This document shows positions 8,011 to 15,696 of a stretch of 16,005 bases of DNA, piece after piece; the first letter of the stretch is position 1, and each line of letters begins with the position of its first letter. The stretch comes from an uncultured bacterium. GTDB lineage: Bacteria; Bacteroidota; Bacteroidia; Bacteroidales; CAIWKO01. The notes beneath the pieces were generated by a model. That model ran no database searches and was not told where the DNA came from. It saw only the letters and a list, made by a program, of their open reading frames with translations. A program made the position numbers and the translations under genes. The stretch is taken from positions 1 through 16,005 of the forward strand of contig CAIWVT010000432.1 of assembly GCA_903916135.1 (NCBI GenBank). Reading direction: 5' to 3'.

Positions 8011-11000
8011 CAATCTGCAAAATTATAAAAGTACTCGTTCGCTTTATACTTAAAAAATGGGGTTAAAGTTACGGGTATTGTTTTGAGCAATTCGAGTTCT
8101 TTTGATTTTAACCTTTTATACTCGAAAAATTGATTTGGGTTACTATAATTTTTGATTTTTGATTCATTTGATTCTCTTTTATCATCCAATTCTCTTTCTT
8201 TCTCAGCCTTTTCGGACTCTAACAGCCGTGTTAAAATTTCTTGCTGCCGTTTCATAGTTTCCGAATTCAGCATTTTATTCACAAGGTCGGTTTCGGTTTG
8301 TTCCATTTGTTTCATCATATCGCCCACCTTTCCATCGTTTCCAACGCCCTCTTTTTTCAATTCTTCGCCATATTGCTGCATCATTTTACGAATGGCTTCC
8401 TGTTGTGCGGCAAGTCGAGCTAATTGCTCACTCGTAGATTGCTGTCCGTTTTCGCCCTTTTTCCCTGTTTCACCTTTCTTTTTTCCTTCTTCCATCTGTT
8501 TTTTTAATGCCTCCATCTGTTTGTTTAATTTCTCCTGCATTTGCTTCATGGTGGCAGCAGATGGTTTTCCATTTCCTGGTTTACTGCACTTCCCTCCTTT
8601 ACCAGATTTGCATGATTTCGATTGCATTTGCTGTTGCATTTGCTGCAACGATTCGGCTAAAATCAGTGCCAAATTGTTTACAGATGTCATCACATACTGT
8701 TGGGAAGATTGCGCATAAGATACATTTCTATCTTGAAGATACTCCAAACTTCTGCCAACATTGTCGTTTATCTTGGTAATTTCTCTATTCACAATCGGCT
8801 GAATTGCTACTTGACGTTTGCTCAAAGCAAGCAGGGAATCTTCTATCATTTTTAAGTCATCCTTCAACTCTTTTTGCTTATCCATAATATTGGTGAACTT
8901 TGGATCCGAAACGTTAGTGGTCTGAAGCTTGCCGATTAGCTCTTCCTGCCCAAAGGAAACATTCACCAAGTTTTCTAAAATGGCACGCAAAGCTTGCTCA
9001 TCTTCCTGTGCGGCTTCTTGCTCCATTTCCTCTTGATTTTTTTTCATTTCGTCTGCCATTTGCTTCATCTGCTCAGAGGCATTCTGTTGCGACTTCGAGG
9101 CATTTTTTCGCTTGTTGTTTTGTAAGCTATTCTGGCTATTGTTAAGCTCTTGCTGTATGGCATTTTGTTTCTCTTCAGTCTTCTCTAAGTTCTTTTTATC
9201 TTCAAGTTCTTTGTTAAGAGAGTTGAGTTTTTCAATGTCCTTTTTCACATCGTTAAACTGATCGTTGACTTCTTTTTGTTTTTCCAACAAATCCTCTTGC
9301 TTATTGGTTTCGTCTTTGGTCTGTTCCGAAAGCTTTTGCTGCTGATCTGATAGTTTCTGAAGTTTATCTATCGTTTCGGTCATCTTCTTATCGAACTCCA
9401 ATTGTTTGAATAATTCCAAGTTGCGGTCGAGTTCTTTTTCAATATCTTTGTTGGAGAGTTTCATTTTGTCCAACATATCGTTCACCTTGTTTTTGTCGAG
9501 CTTGTCTAACATTTCTTGCATTTGCTTGAACATATCCTTCATGTCGTCGGTCATGAGTTTGTTGAACAGTTCTTCCAATTGCTTTTCTTTGTCAAGTATG
9601 TTTTGGTCAACAGTATTAAATTGTTTTTCCTTGATGTTGTTTTGATGTATCTGATTTTTCAGTTCTTCCACATTTTTTTGCATCTGCTGTTGCTTGTTGA
9701 GAAGGTCTTCAATTTGTTTGCGCTCTTGCCAATTCAAGGTTTTTTTGTCCAACATCTTTTTGTTCATCTCCTCGATTTGCTTTTGCAATTGACTGATATC
9801 TTTGATGGCTTGATCCATCTTGTCCTTGATATCTTCGTTGTTTTGTTCGGTTTCTTTTTGAATTTCATCCAGCGTAGGCACTTTAAACACCATTTTCTGC
9901 GAACGCGTAGCTTTGCTGCCTTTTATGGCATCATTGTCCCATACTTCAAAATAATAATCAATATCATCACCAGCCTCAACGCCCAATTCCGCTATATCAA
10001 AATAATAATAAAAATCCTGTTGGTTCATGCCTTTCGTAATCGCAATACTCTTCATTTGCTCGGCATCACTTTCCTTATCAATTTTGGTTTTCCGATATTT
10101 AAACAATAGTTTGTTGAAGCCATAATCATCCTTAATCATCCCTTTAAAGTAGAGGCGGCTCGTGTAAAGCGAATCGCGATACTCCGTTAAATCTATATAA
10201 GGACAGGCATCGGGTATCACATTTATGGAATAAGACAATGAATCGGGGTTTTTAATGAACTCATTGTAAGTTGCCACCGAATAGTTTTGGGTGACGAAGA
10301 AAAGCTGATTGTAGGCAAACTGATTTTCGGAACCCGGCTGCAAGAAAAATCCTTTATCAATAAATTGAAAAAAGAGTCTCTTGGTGTCCTTGGTTTTAAT
10401 TTTCCAGGCGATGTTGGTTCCACATGGAACGGTCAGGTCGCCTGAATTTTCGATGGTTTCGCTTTTTTTGCCTGTGTAGGCGGGGTAGTTAAGTTGCAAT
10501 GAAAAATCGAGAATAATCGGTTTCGGAATCACGGAAATGGTATAGTCTTTGGAGCGGAAACCATTCCCTTTCAAATAAAAAGTCTGCGATTTCTGTATGT
10601 TTTTAAACGTATGATGAAACAACACTATGTTTTCTTTGATAAGCTTGAATTCATTTTGATTTGCCACCAAAAAAATCTCATTCGGAATGTCGTTGCCGGT
10701 CATCTTCACATCGAGTTGAAAATCTTGTTGCTGAATTGCCTCTAGGTTTTTGTTGAGAATTTGGAAATTGAAGGGGGCTTGTTTTTCAAAAAAGGTGGTG
10801 TAGTTGATGATTCTGTTCGACGACTCGGTGACGATGGCAGGGGCAGCAATCAAGATGACCACCAACACAGCGACCGGAGGCAGCAGAAATTTTAGATATT
10901 TCCTGTTGATTTTGAAATCAACAGCAGCCACAAAGGGTATGGGGCTTAGTTTCTTTATTTTTTGATGGATGCTTGCCTCGAGCAATTCGCTGCTGGCGGT

Positions 11001-11366
11001 TTCTTGCATCGAAAGGCGTTGCAGTTGCAGTGTGTTGAGGAGTTTGTCGTTTATCTCGGGGAAAAATTTGCCGATGATGTTGGCGGCTTGCTCGTAGGAG
11101 ATGGTTTTCCCTATTTTATAGAGATGGAAAATCGGAATGACGATGAAGCGCCACAGTACCACTCCGTTTGCAATGATATAGGTATAAAACAAAGCGGTGC
11201 GCACCACTGTGTTGAAATAGGCAAAATATTCGAGCAGCGATACCACTAAAAACATTGCCAAGAGAAAGGATACGAAAAGTATCAGCCCCTTCAGCAATTG
11301 GTTTTTGTAATATTTTTTTATGAAACCATCGAGTTTCTCAATCAATATGTTGTTGTTATCTGCCAC
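8010..11366 (-). CDS. DUF4175 family membrane-anchored coiled-coil protein
   Basis: 1118 residues. Two adjacent membrane helices lie at about 26-48 and 55-80, and a third at about 159-179. A beta-rich extracytoplasmic region (about 185-490) follows. Residues of about 495-870 form a very long K/E/Q/D-rich coiled coil with many QQ, EK and NQ repeats. The stretch of about 900-1060 is low-complexity and rich in Met, Gln, Lys and Gly (for example QQMQQQMQSK). The C-terminus ends in YNFAD. This layout matches DUF4175, a Bacteroidota-typical family of unknown function. The start is a GTG at 11366 with no in-frame ATG upstream, which may keep translation low. It heads the operon, about 180 bases downstream of a consensus-type promoter. 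Length and topology suggest a structural or scaffold role across the periplasm, which is inference. Confidence 0.88.
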   Translation of the reverse strand: MADNNNILIEKLDGFIKKYYKNQLLKGLILFVSFLLAMFLVVSLLEYFAYFNTVVRTALFYTYIIANGVVLWRFIVIPIFHLYKIGKTISYEQAANIIGKFFPEINDKLLNTLQLQRLSMQETASSELLEASIHQKIKKLSPIPFVAAVDFKINRKYLKFLLPPVAVLVVILIAAPAIVTESSNRIINYTTFFEKQAPFNFQILNKNLEAIQQQDFQLDVKMTGNDIPNEIFLVANQNEFKLIKENIVLFHHTFKNIQKSQTFYLKGNGFRSKDYTISVIPKPIILDFSLQLNYPAYTGKKSETIENSGDLTVPCGTNIAWKIKTKDTKRLFFQFIDKGFFLQPGSENQFAYNQLFFVTQNYSVATYNEFIKNPDSLSYSINVIPDACPYIDLTEYRDSLYTSRLYFKGMIKDDYGFNKLLFKYRKTKIDKESDAEQMKSIAITKGMNQQDFYYYFDIAELGVEAGDDIDYYFEVWDNDAIKGSKATRSQKMVFKVPTLDEIQKETEQNNEDIKDKMDQAIKDISQLQKQIEEMNKKMLDKKTLNWQERKQIEDLLNKQQQMQKNVEELKNQIHQNNIKEKQFNTVDQNILDKEKQLEELFNKLMTDDMKDMFKQMQEMLDKLDKNKVNDMLDKMKLSNKDIEKELDRNLELFKQLEFDKKMTETIDKLQKLSDQQQKLSEQTKDETNKQEDLLEKQKEVNDQFNDVKKDIEKLNSLNKELEDKKNLEKTEEKQNAIQQELNNSQNSLQNNKRKNASKSQQNASEQMKQMADEMKKNQEEMEQEAAQEDEQALRAILENLVNVSFGQEELIGKLQTTNVSDPKFTNIMDKQKELKDDLKMIEDSLLALSKRQVAIQPIVNREITKINDNVGRSLEYLQDRNVSYAQSSQQYVMTSVNNLALILAESLQQMQQQMQSKSCKSGKGGKCSKPGNGKPSAATMKQMQEKLNKQMEALKKQMEEGKKKGETGKKGENGQQSTSEQLARLAAQQEAIRKMMQQYGEELKKEGVGNDGKVGDMMKQMEQTETDLVNKMLNSETMKRQQEILTRLLESEKAEKERELDDKRESNESKIKNYSNPNQFFEYKRLKSKELELLKTIPVTLTPFFKYKANEYFYNFAD

Positions 11367-11462
11367 GTATTTTTTGTATGTAAACGAACTTCCCCTTACA
11401 ATATTTTACGGAATTCTAAAAATGGCTTTTTCAGCGTTGAACTTCAATTTTTAAAATGCTCA

Positions 11463-11481
11463 TCCCGACTCAAAGTCGGGA
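11463..11481 (-). other. Perfect hairpin in the operon leader
   Basis: TCCCGACT and AGTCGGGA form a perfect 8-bp stem around the 3-base loop CAA. It lies between the promoter at 11546-11576 and the GTG start at 11366, so it would sit in the roughly 170-base 5' leader of the operon mRNA. No U-tract follows on the minus strand, so it is not an intrinsic terminator. It may be an mRNA-stabilising or regulatory stem, or a copy of a short dispersed palindrome. Confidence 0.6.
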
Positions 11482-11545
11482 CTCACTTTTAAAAATCTAC
11501 CGCCTCGAAAAATCTAATTTTTTGAATCCCTTTTTAGGTTGAATG

Positions 11546-11576
11546 CAAAATTACAAAAAATCGACGATATTGCAAA
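11546..11576 (-). promoter_or_regulatory. Bacteroidota consensus promoter of the DUF4175-ybeY-mnmG operon
   Basis: On the minus strand, TTTG (11576-11573) is followed after exactly 19 bases by TAATTTTG (11553-11546). This is a perfect match to the TTTG / TANNTTTG promoter recognised by the primary sigma factor of Bacteroidota, at the preferred spacing. Transcription would start near 11540, leaving a leader of about 170 bases. No other equally good site was seen upstream of the six genes that follow. Confidence 0.75.
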
Positions 11577-11955
11577 TTCTTTTTTCTGAAATTAATTGGA
11601 AAAGGGGCGGGGTTGGGGTATATATATAATAGGTAAAGACTGGGAGGAGGAATAGGCGCCGAAACGGATTTTGAATTATTTTATGGATTTTTCAAGTTTT
11701 ATTTAAATAAATTTTTTTTGTATCAAAAATTTGTTTAATTTAGCCGCCGAAAAACTAATAAGCACCATGACGATTTTATTTTACATAAAGTTGCGCCTCT
11801 CTAAAGTCCATATTACTGTGGGTGGAGAGTATTTTGAACTTCCAAGGTTCAGTTGGGTTGGTTTTTGGTTTGGGAAAATACAAGAAAATTTTTTAGGATT
11901 TAGTTTTAGCCGAAGGGTTTTTGGTTTCGGTGGGGTTTCGCTTTGCGAAGGAGAG
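11577..11955. other. Gene-free spacer between the divergent blocks
   Basis: No convincing gene. It holds a G-rich patch (11604-11618, three GGGG runs), an AT-rich stretch around 11700-11730, and a weak plus-strand promoter-like TAATTTAG at 11736-11743 whose upstream TTTG is only 15 bases away, too close for consensus. An open plus-strand frame from 11731 runs through here into the repeat array but has no recognisable domain. Confidence 0.5.
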
Positions 11956-12330
11956 GGTTCGCACTACGTTGGAAGTGGTTCGCACGACCGTCAGGTTGGT
12001 TCGCACGACAATCAGGTTGGTTCGCCCGTATCCTTGATTGGTTCGCTCATATCTTTGGCTGTTCGCATGATATGGGAAAGGGTTCGCACGACGAATGGAA
12101 GGGTTCGCACGAGCTTGGAAAGGGTTCGCATGGCGTGGGAAGGCTCGGCACAGCATGGGAAGGGTTCGCACAACGATGGAAAGGGTTCGCACGATGCTGG
12201 AATGGGTTCGCACGAGCTTGGAAAGGGTTCGCACGACGATGGAAAGGTTACGCACGGCGATGAAAAGGTTACGCACGAGCTTCCAAGGGGTTCGCATGAG
12301 CTTCCAAAGGGTTCGCACGGGGATGGAAAT
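11956..12330 (+). repeat. Degenerate tandem array, 18 units of about 21 bp
   Basis: Eighteen units begin with GGTTCGCAC or a near variant, at 11956, 11977, 11998, 12019, 12040, 12060, 12081, 12102, 12123, 12142, 12163, 12184, 12205, 12226, 12246, 12267, 12289 and 12310. The consensus is about GGTTCGCACGANNNTGGAAAG. The units at 12102 and 12205 are identical, which suggests fairly recent duplication. Most units are 21 bp, but some are 19, 20 or 22, so a reading frame through the array drifts (GSH repeats become VRT repeats and back). That argues for a non-coding minisatellite. Because 21 is a multiple of three and the unit lacks stops, several frames are open by chance. The array lies upstream of the unknown gene at 12578. 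It is not a CRISPR array, since there are no unique spacers. Confidence 0.9.
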
Positions 12331-12360
12331 GTAGGAAACGTTGATTTTGTTTATTGTTTT

Positions 12361-12570
12361 ACAAATAGTTATATGATTTAATACTTACAATTTAAAATAC
12401 ATAATGAAAAATTAAAAATTAAAAATGAAAAATGAAACCCGCCTGACTGCGTCATTCGGGCAGGAATTTAGAACAAAAAATAAATTAAAAAAATTAGGCA
12501 ATTGCTTATAAAAAAAATACGCGAGTTAATACAAATAGTTATACATATTAATAGTAATAATTTAAATTTT
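12361..12570 (+). repeat. Imperfect direct repeat of about 40 bp (12361-12400 and 12531-12570) and the AT-rich spacer between
   Basis: Both copies start with ACAAATAGTTATA and continue in a similar AT-rich order ending near AATTTAAA. The second copy ends eight bases before the ATG at 12578, so it forms most of the leader of that gene. The first copy directly follows the 21-bp array. Between them lie an A-rich simple stretch built of AAAATTAAAAATGA-like words (about 12405-12437), of a kind common between Bacteroidota genes, and a short hairpin. The duplication may be a relic of a second copy of the downstream gene or of the element that brought it. Confidence 0.55.
12438..12460. repeat. Short GC-rich imperfect palindrome
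   Basis: CCCG (12438-12441) pairs with CGGG (12457-12460), and TGAC (12444-12447) pairs with GTCA (12451-12454) around the loop TGC. A short GC-rich island in very AT-rich sequence, probably a dispersed palindromic element; no T-run follows, so it is not a clear terminator. Confidence 0.45.
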
Positions 12571-12577
12571 AAAAGTA

Positions 12578-13540
12578 ATGGAAGATAAGAGTCTTTATTT
12601 TGGAGAAATGGTGGCAAGGGAGGATGATTTACATCTTAATCCTTTATTTGCATCAGTAATTTTGGGCAGCGTGGCTGCAAGTGAAATGTTTGGTAGAGTT
12701 GGAGGTTTTAGGATTGATTTGAAGGGTTGGTATTTGAAGTTGGAGAAGTCGTCGAAATCCTATACCGCTTCCGGAGAGGCAAAGAAGGAAGAATGCGCTA
12801 CGGTGTTTAGCATTACGGCTCAGGTAATGAGTGCATTTGGGGTTAAGATTGGGGACGATGATTTGATAGGGTTGAGGTCGTTTACGTATTCGAGATTGCA
12901 TAAGGAAACGGTTGAGGCGCAATTGACTGATAATGCGTATTTGATTGGTTTGATTGGGTTGCATGCAACGGGTTTGGAGGATTATGATATTGATGCGGCT
13001 TATAAGGCGAATTTGGTTACGCTGAATACGGATTTGGAAGCGAAGACGAAGTTGCCATTGGCAGTGATTCAGCAACATGCGAATGACAAGATACAGTTGG
13101 AGAGTTTGGAGAAGGATGTGATGAAGTTTTTTGATGAGGAGATGGATAGGTTTATGAAGATTTATAGGATTACGAATGTTGGCTTGTTTTTGGCATATAC
13201 GGCAGCACGGCACGTGAGACATCATCATTTGAAACGGAAGATGGTGCCTGTGGAGCCAACGACGGGCACGATGGAGTTGTTTGTGGTTGGAAAAAGCGAT
13301 TTGGCAGCCATGGTGGGAGTTGCATGGACGGTTACATCATTGGGTTTGACGATGCAGACGGATGCAGATGGAGAAATTTTTAAGGATGGTTTGGCTCCGG
13401 GGTTGTATCATGGGAAGTTGAGCAAGGAAGGGTTTAAGGATGTTGTTTTTGATTTTACGATAGTGGCAGGGAAGACTTGTGCTTTGCAGTTTTTGATGGA
13501 GGTGGTGGATAGTGAGGAGGATGTGCCGCCGGTTTCGTAG
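12578..13540 (+). CDS. Hypothetical protein with C-terminal carboxypeptidase-regulatory-like domain
   Basis: A 320-residue protein that I do not recognise as a named family. Residues 1 to about 215 look mostly helical, with no signal peptide or clear membrane helix; YRITNVGLFLAYTAARHVRHHHLKRK near 195-220 is a mixed hydrophobic/basic segment with a His cluster. From about 225 to 312 the pattern changes to beta strands: TDADGEIFKDGLAPGLYHG, then SKEGFKDVVFDFTIVAGKTC, resembling a carboxypeptidase regulatory-like (PEGA/CarboxypepD_reg) beta-sandwich, which often aids binding or stability. The coding strand is strikingly G/T-rich (TTG, GGG, GAT, GAG codons), unlike the A/T-rich neighbours, which may reflect transfer or strong strand bias. 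It starts with ATG at 12578 after a duplicated AT-rich leader. A long minus-strand frame overlaps but is shorter and has no domain pattern. Confidence 0.75.
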   Translation: MEDKSLYFGEMVAREDDLHLNPLFASVILGSVAASEMFGRVGGFRIDLKGWYLKLEKSSKSYTASGEAKKEECATVFSITAQVMSAFGVKIGDDDLIGLRSFTYSRLHKETVEAQLTDNAYLIGLIGLHATGLEDYDIDAAYKANLVTLNTDLEAKTKLPLAVIQQHANDKIQLESLEKDVMKFFDEEMDRFMKIYRITNVGLFLAYTAARHVRHHHLKRKMVPVEPTTGTMELFVVGKSDLAAMVGVAWTVTSLGLTMQTDADGEIFKDGLAPGLYHGKLSKEGFKDVVFDFTIVAGKTCALQFLMEVVDSEEDVPPVS

Positions 13541-13557
13541 GAATGAAGGAACCCCAA

Positions 13558-13572
13558 CCCCTTAAAAAGGGG
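13558..13572. repeat. Short hairpin after the hypothetical gene
   Basis: CCCCTT, loop AAA, AAGGGG: a perfect 6-bp stem 17 bases after the stop codon at 13540. No U-tract follows, so termination is doubtful; the surrounding ACCCCAACCCC...GGGG context resembles small dispersed elements seen between Bacteroidota genes. Confidence 0.45.
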
Positions 13573-13645
13573 CAATAATGGGGAGGGATATAACTTGGAT
13601 GTTCTTGCCGTAATAGTAAGGTTGGGATTGAAGATGGTTTGAAAA

Positions 13646-13664
13646 GGGCGTATGCGATACGCCC
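13646..13664. repeat. Palindrome GGGCGTAT-GCG-ATACGCCC
   Basis: A perfect 8-bp stem around GCG, followed by CTACC. The word around GGGCGTATNNNATACGCCCCTA is one I recall as dispersed in many genomes. It lies in the 189-base gap before the hydrolase gene at 13730. That gap otherwise holds no gene and no convincing promoter. Confidence 0.55.
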
Positions 13665-13729
13665 CTACCATTGTCTGAACCGTTGATTAAAATGATGGAT
13701 GTGATTGATATGATATTGAAAAAAATTAT

Positions 13730-14974
13730 ATGAAAGCAAAAATATATAGAGGCACGAAAGAAATTGGTGGTACGTGTGTTGAATTAAAAGCGGACAATGG
13801 AAGAATTCTTTGGATTGATCTTGGAATGCCACTTGATAAGTCAAATCCTAATATTGATTACGTTAAAAAAAACAAACCTGATGCCTTGCTTATATCGCAT
13901 CCGCATCTTGATCATTATGGTTTAATGGAATTTGTAAATCAGGACACCCCTGTTTACATTGGCTCTGTTTCTCGTGAACTAATCAATGCCCCAAGAATCT
14001 TTTTAAATTTTCCATTTATTAAAAAAGATTTTAGAATAATGGAACCTAGGAAACCATTTGTAATTGCCGAAACATTCAAGATAACTCCTTATTTAGTTGA
14101 TCATTCTTCTCCAGAAGCCTTTGCTTTTCTTATTGAGGCGGATGAAAAACGAATTTTTTATTCTGGTGATTTTCGGGCAACAGGACGTAAGAAAATATTA
14201 TTTGAGAATTTAATTAAAAATCCGCCTCCCAATATTGATTTGCTTTTGCTTGAAGGCACAATGATTAAAAGAGAAAATAAAGATTACAAAAACGAGGAAG
14301 ATATTGAATATGCCTTTGTTGATCTTTTCAAAAATCAAAAGAACATTTCAATTGTTATTAGTTCAGCGCAAAACATTGACCGTTTTGTGTCTGTTGTCAG
14401 AGCCTGTAAACAAACAGGTAAAAAGGTTGTAATTGATATATACAATGCTTGGGTACTTGAAAAGGTCAAAGAAAAATCTCCAAAGCTACCTACAATTGAA
14501 TGGAAAGAGGTTTTGGTATATCGCCAAGATTATTATCTTGAAAAAATCTCAGGTTCAGAATACGATGATTTCAGAGAGAAAATTTCAAAAAACTTTATAG
14601 ACGATAAAGTTTTTGAAAAACCTTCTGACTTTGTTTATTTCCTTCGACACCCCAGTTTGGAATTTGTAAAGGCTTTGATAAAAAAAGGAAAGATTAATCT
14701 TATTTACTCCCAATGGAAAGATTATTTACTTGAAGAAAATAAAACTACTAATGTAATAAACACTATATGGAAAATGAATGGTGATTTGCCACAAATAATA
14801 CATACAAGTGGACATGCAACGACAGATGTTTTGATTGAATTTTCAAAAGCCTTAAAGCCTAAAATCATTATCCCTATTCATACTCAATTTCCTGAAAAAA
14901 TGAAAGAAGAATTTGAGAATGATGGAATGAAAAATGTATATCTTTGGGATGATAATAAAGAGTATGAACTTTAA
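13730..14974 (+). CDS. RNase J-like beta-CASP metallo-beta-lactamase-fold hydrolase
   Basis: A 414-residue protein with the complete metal site of the fold: D30 (WIDLGMP), H57/H59/D61/H62 (HPHLDH), H125 (VDHSS) and D147 (SGDFRATG). After E175 (LLLLEGT, motif A of beta-CASP enzymes) comes an insertion of about 150 residues, then HTSGHAT (H358 and H362, motif B region) and IIIPIH (H384, motif C). This order is that of RNase J and other beta-CASP nucleases that cleave RNA or DNA, so a two-zinc nuclease is the best guess. It lacks the C-terminal domain of full-length RNase J (about 550 residues), so it is probably a distinct, shorter subfamily, not the housekeeping enzyme. The next gene, 12 bases downstream, looks like a PD-(D/E)XK nuclease, and the two probably form an operon. 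Substrate unknown. The ATG at 13730 starts just before the first strand of the fold. Confidence 0.85.
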   Translation: MKAKIYRGTKEIGGTCVELKADNGRILWIDLGMPLDKSNPNIDYVKKNKPDALLISHPHLDHYGLMEFVNQDTPVYIGSVSRELINAPRIFLNFPFIKKDFRIMEPRKPFVIAETFKITPYLVDHSSPEAFAFLIEADEKRIFYSGDFRATGRKKILFENLIKNPPPNIDLLLLEGTMIKRENKDYKNEEDIEYAFVDLFKNQKNISIVISSAQNIDRFVSVVRACKQTGKKVVIDIYNAWVLEKVKEKSPKLPTIEWKEVLVYRQDYYLEKISGSEYDDFREKISKNFIDDKVFEKPSDFVYFLRHPSLEFVKALIKKGKINLIYSQWKDYLLEENKTTNVINTIWKMNGDLPQIIHTSGHATTDVLIEFSKALKPKIIIPIHTQFPEKMKEEFENDGMKNVYLWDDNKEYEL

Positions 14975-14986
14975 AAACTTATAACT

Positions 14987-15655
14987 ATGAAAAATCAAAA
15001 CTTAAATTATTTTGCAATAGCAAAGGAATTGAACACAGAAAATCATAAAGAATTAAAAAAAAATAAACTTCATTTTAGAGGTAATTTTAATTCTTTTTCA
15101 TTAATTTCTCTTGATAAAGAAACAGCTGAAAAAGGAAAACCAAGTAAGGGGGAACCTAAATTTAAAACAAAAGATGATGGCATAAAAGCCCTTGACGAAC
15201 TTAAAATTAATCCTTTAAAAAAGAATCTTAGGCATGTTCCAGAGAAAGAATTACAAGCATGGGTCATTAACTACGCTATGAATAATGGATTAAAGTTACC
15301 ATTTGGAAATAATCTATTTTTTCTGACTTCTGAAATGGCATTTCCAAAATCAGAAAAGGGAAAAGTAGTCAATGATATTCTTGCTATTGATAATGAAGGG
15401 AACCTGGTAGTTGTTGAATTAAAACCAAAACGGGATAATACTGTTAAGAAACAAGTTGAACATTTTGCTAAAATAATTGAGAAACACCATGATTTATTTA
15501 TGAATTTGGTAAATATTTTAACAGATAAAAAATGGAATGGTATTGTAAAAACGATGGTAGTTTGGCCAAAATTATCATCGGGAAATAATCCCAGAGATAA
15601 TGCCTTTCCACTTGTTGAAGAGATTAATTATTGTGAAGGGTATCACTTTGAATAA
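14987..15655 (+). CDS. PD-(D/E)XK nuclease-like protein (NucS/RecB-like core)
   Basis: 222 residues. The N-terminal ~80 residues are lysine-rich and resemble no domain I know. From residue 85 the core follows the PD-(D/E)XK pattern: PEKELQAWVINYA (E86 or E88 in the first helix), an acidic D130 (VVNDILAIDNEG), then VVVELKPK with the E144-x-K146 pair, and Q156 in the next helix (KKQVEHFAKII). This spacing recalls NucS/DUF91 and RecB-type endonucleases, in which the carboxylates bind Mg and the lysine is catalytic. No membrane segment is present. It lies 12 bases after the beta-CASP hydrolase on the same strand, so the two are probably cotranscribed and may act together on a nucleic acid. A defence or repair role is inference. 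The assignment is from motif shape only. Confidence 0.7.
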   Translation: MKNQNLNYFAIAKELNTENHKELKKNKLHFRGNFNSFSLISLDKETAEKGKPSKGEPKFKTKDDGIKALDELKINPLKKNLRHVPEKELQAWVINYAMNNGLKLPFGNNLFFLTSEMAFPKSEKGKVVNDILAIDNEGNLVVVELKPKRDNTVKKQVEHFAKIIEKHHDLFMNLVNILTDKKWNGIVKTMVVWPKLSSGNNPRDNAFPLVEEINYCEGYHFE

Positions 15656-15696
15656 ACTGCTTTCTTAAATAATTAACTTTTAAATTAACACTTACT

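Noticed and set aside
8152..8718. 188-residue plus-strand open frame opposite the DUF4175 gene
   Set aside because: It is rich in Ser, Cys and Phe, as expected for the complement of a Lys/Glu/Gln-rich coiled coil; the minus-strand protein is clearly the real gene.
11604..11618. Possible G-quadruplex
   Set aside because: Three GGGG runs are close, but a fourth run is more than 20 bases away, so a stable four-run structure is doubtful.
11956..12330. Possible CRISPR array
   Set aside because: Units are contiguous without unique spacers, and no cas genes are present.
11731..12381. 216-residue plus-strand open frame through the repeat array, and its other-frame counterparts
   Set aside because: Several frames are open only because the 21-bp unit lacks stops; unit-length changes shift the repeat phase, and there is no domain.
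13211..13216. CACGTG inside the unknown gene
   Set aside because: Only the right half resembles parS; the left half does not match.
12653..13228. 191-residue minus-strand open frame opposite the unknown gene
   Set aside because: It is shorter than the plus-strand gene, has a skewed low-information composition (I/R/L/Q-rich) typical of the antisense of a G/T-rich gene, and shows no domain pattern.
13558..13572. Intrinsic terminator of the unknown gene
   Set aside because: The stem is short and no U-tract follows, so only a hairpin was recorded.
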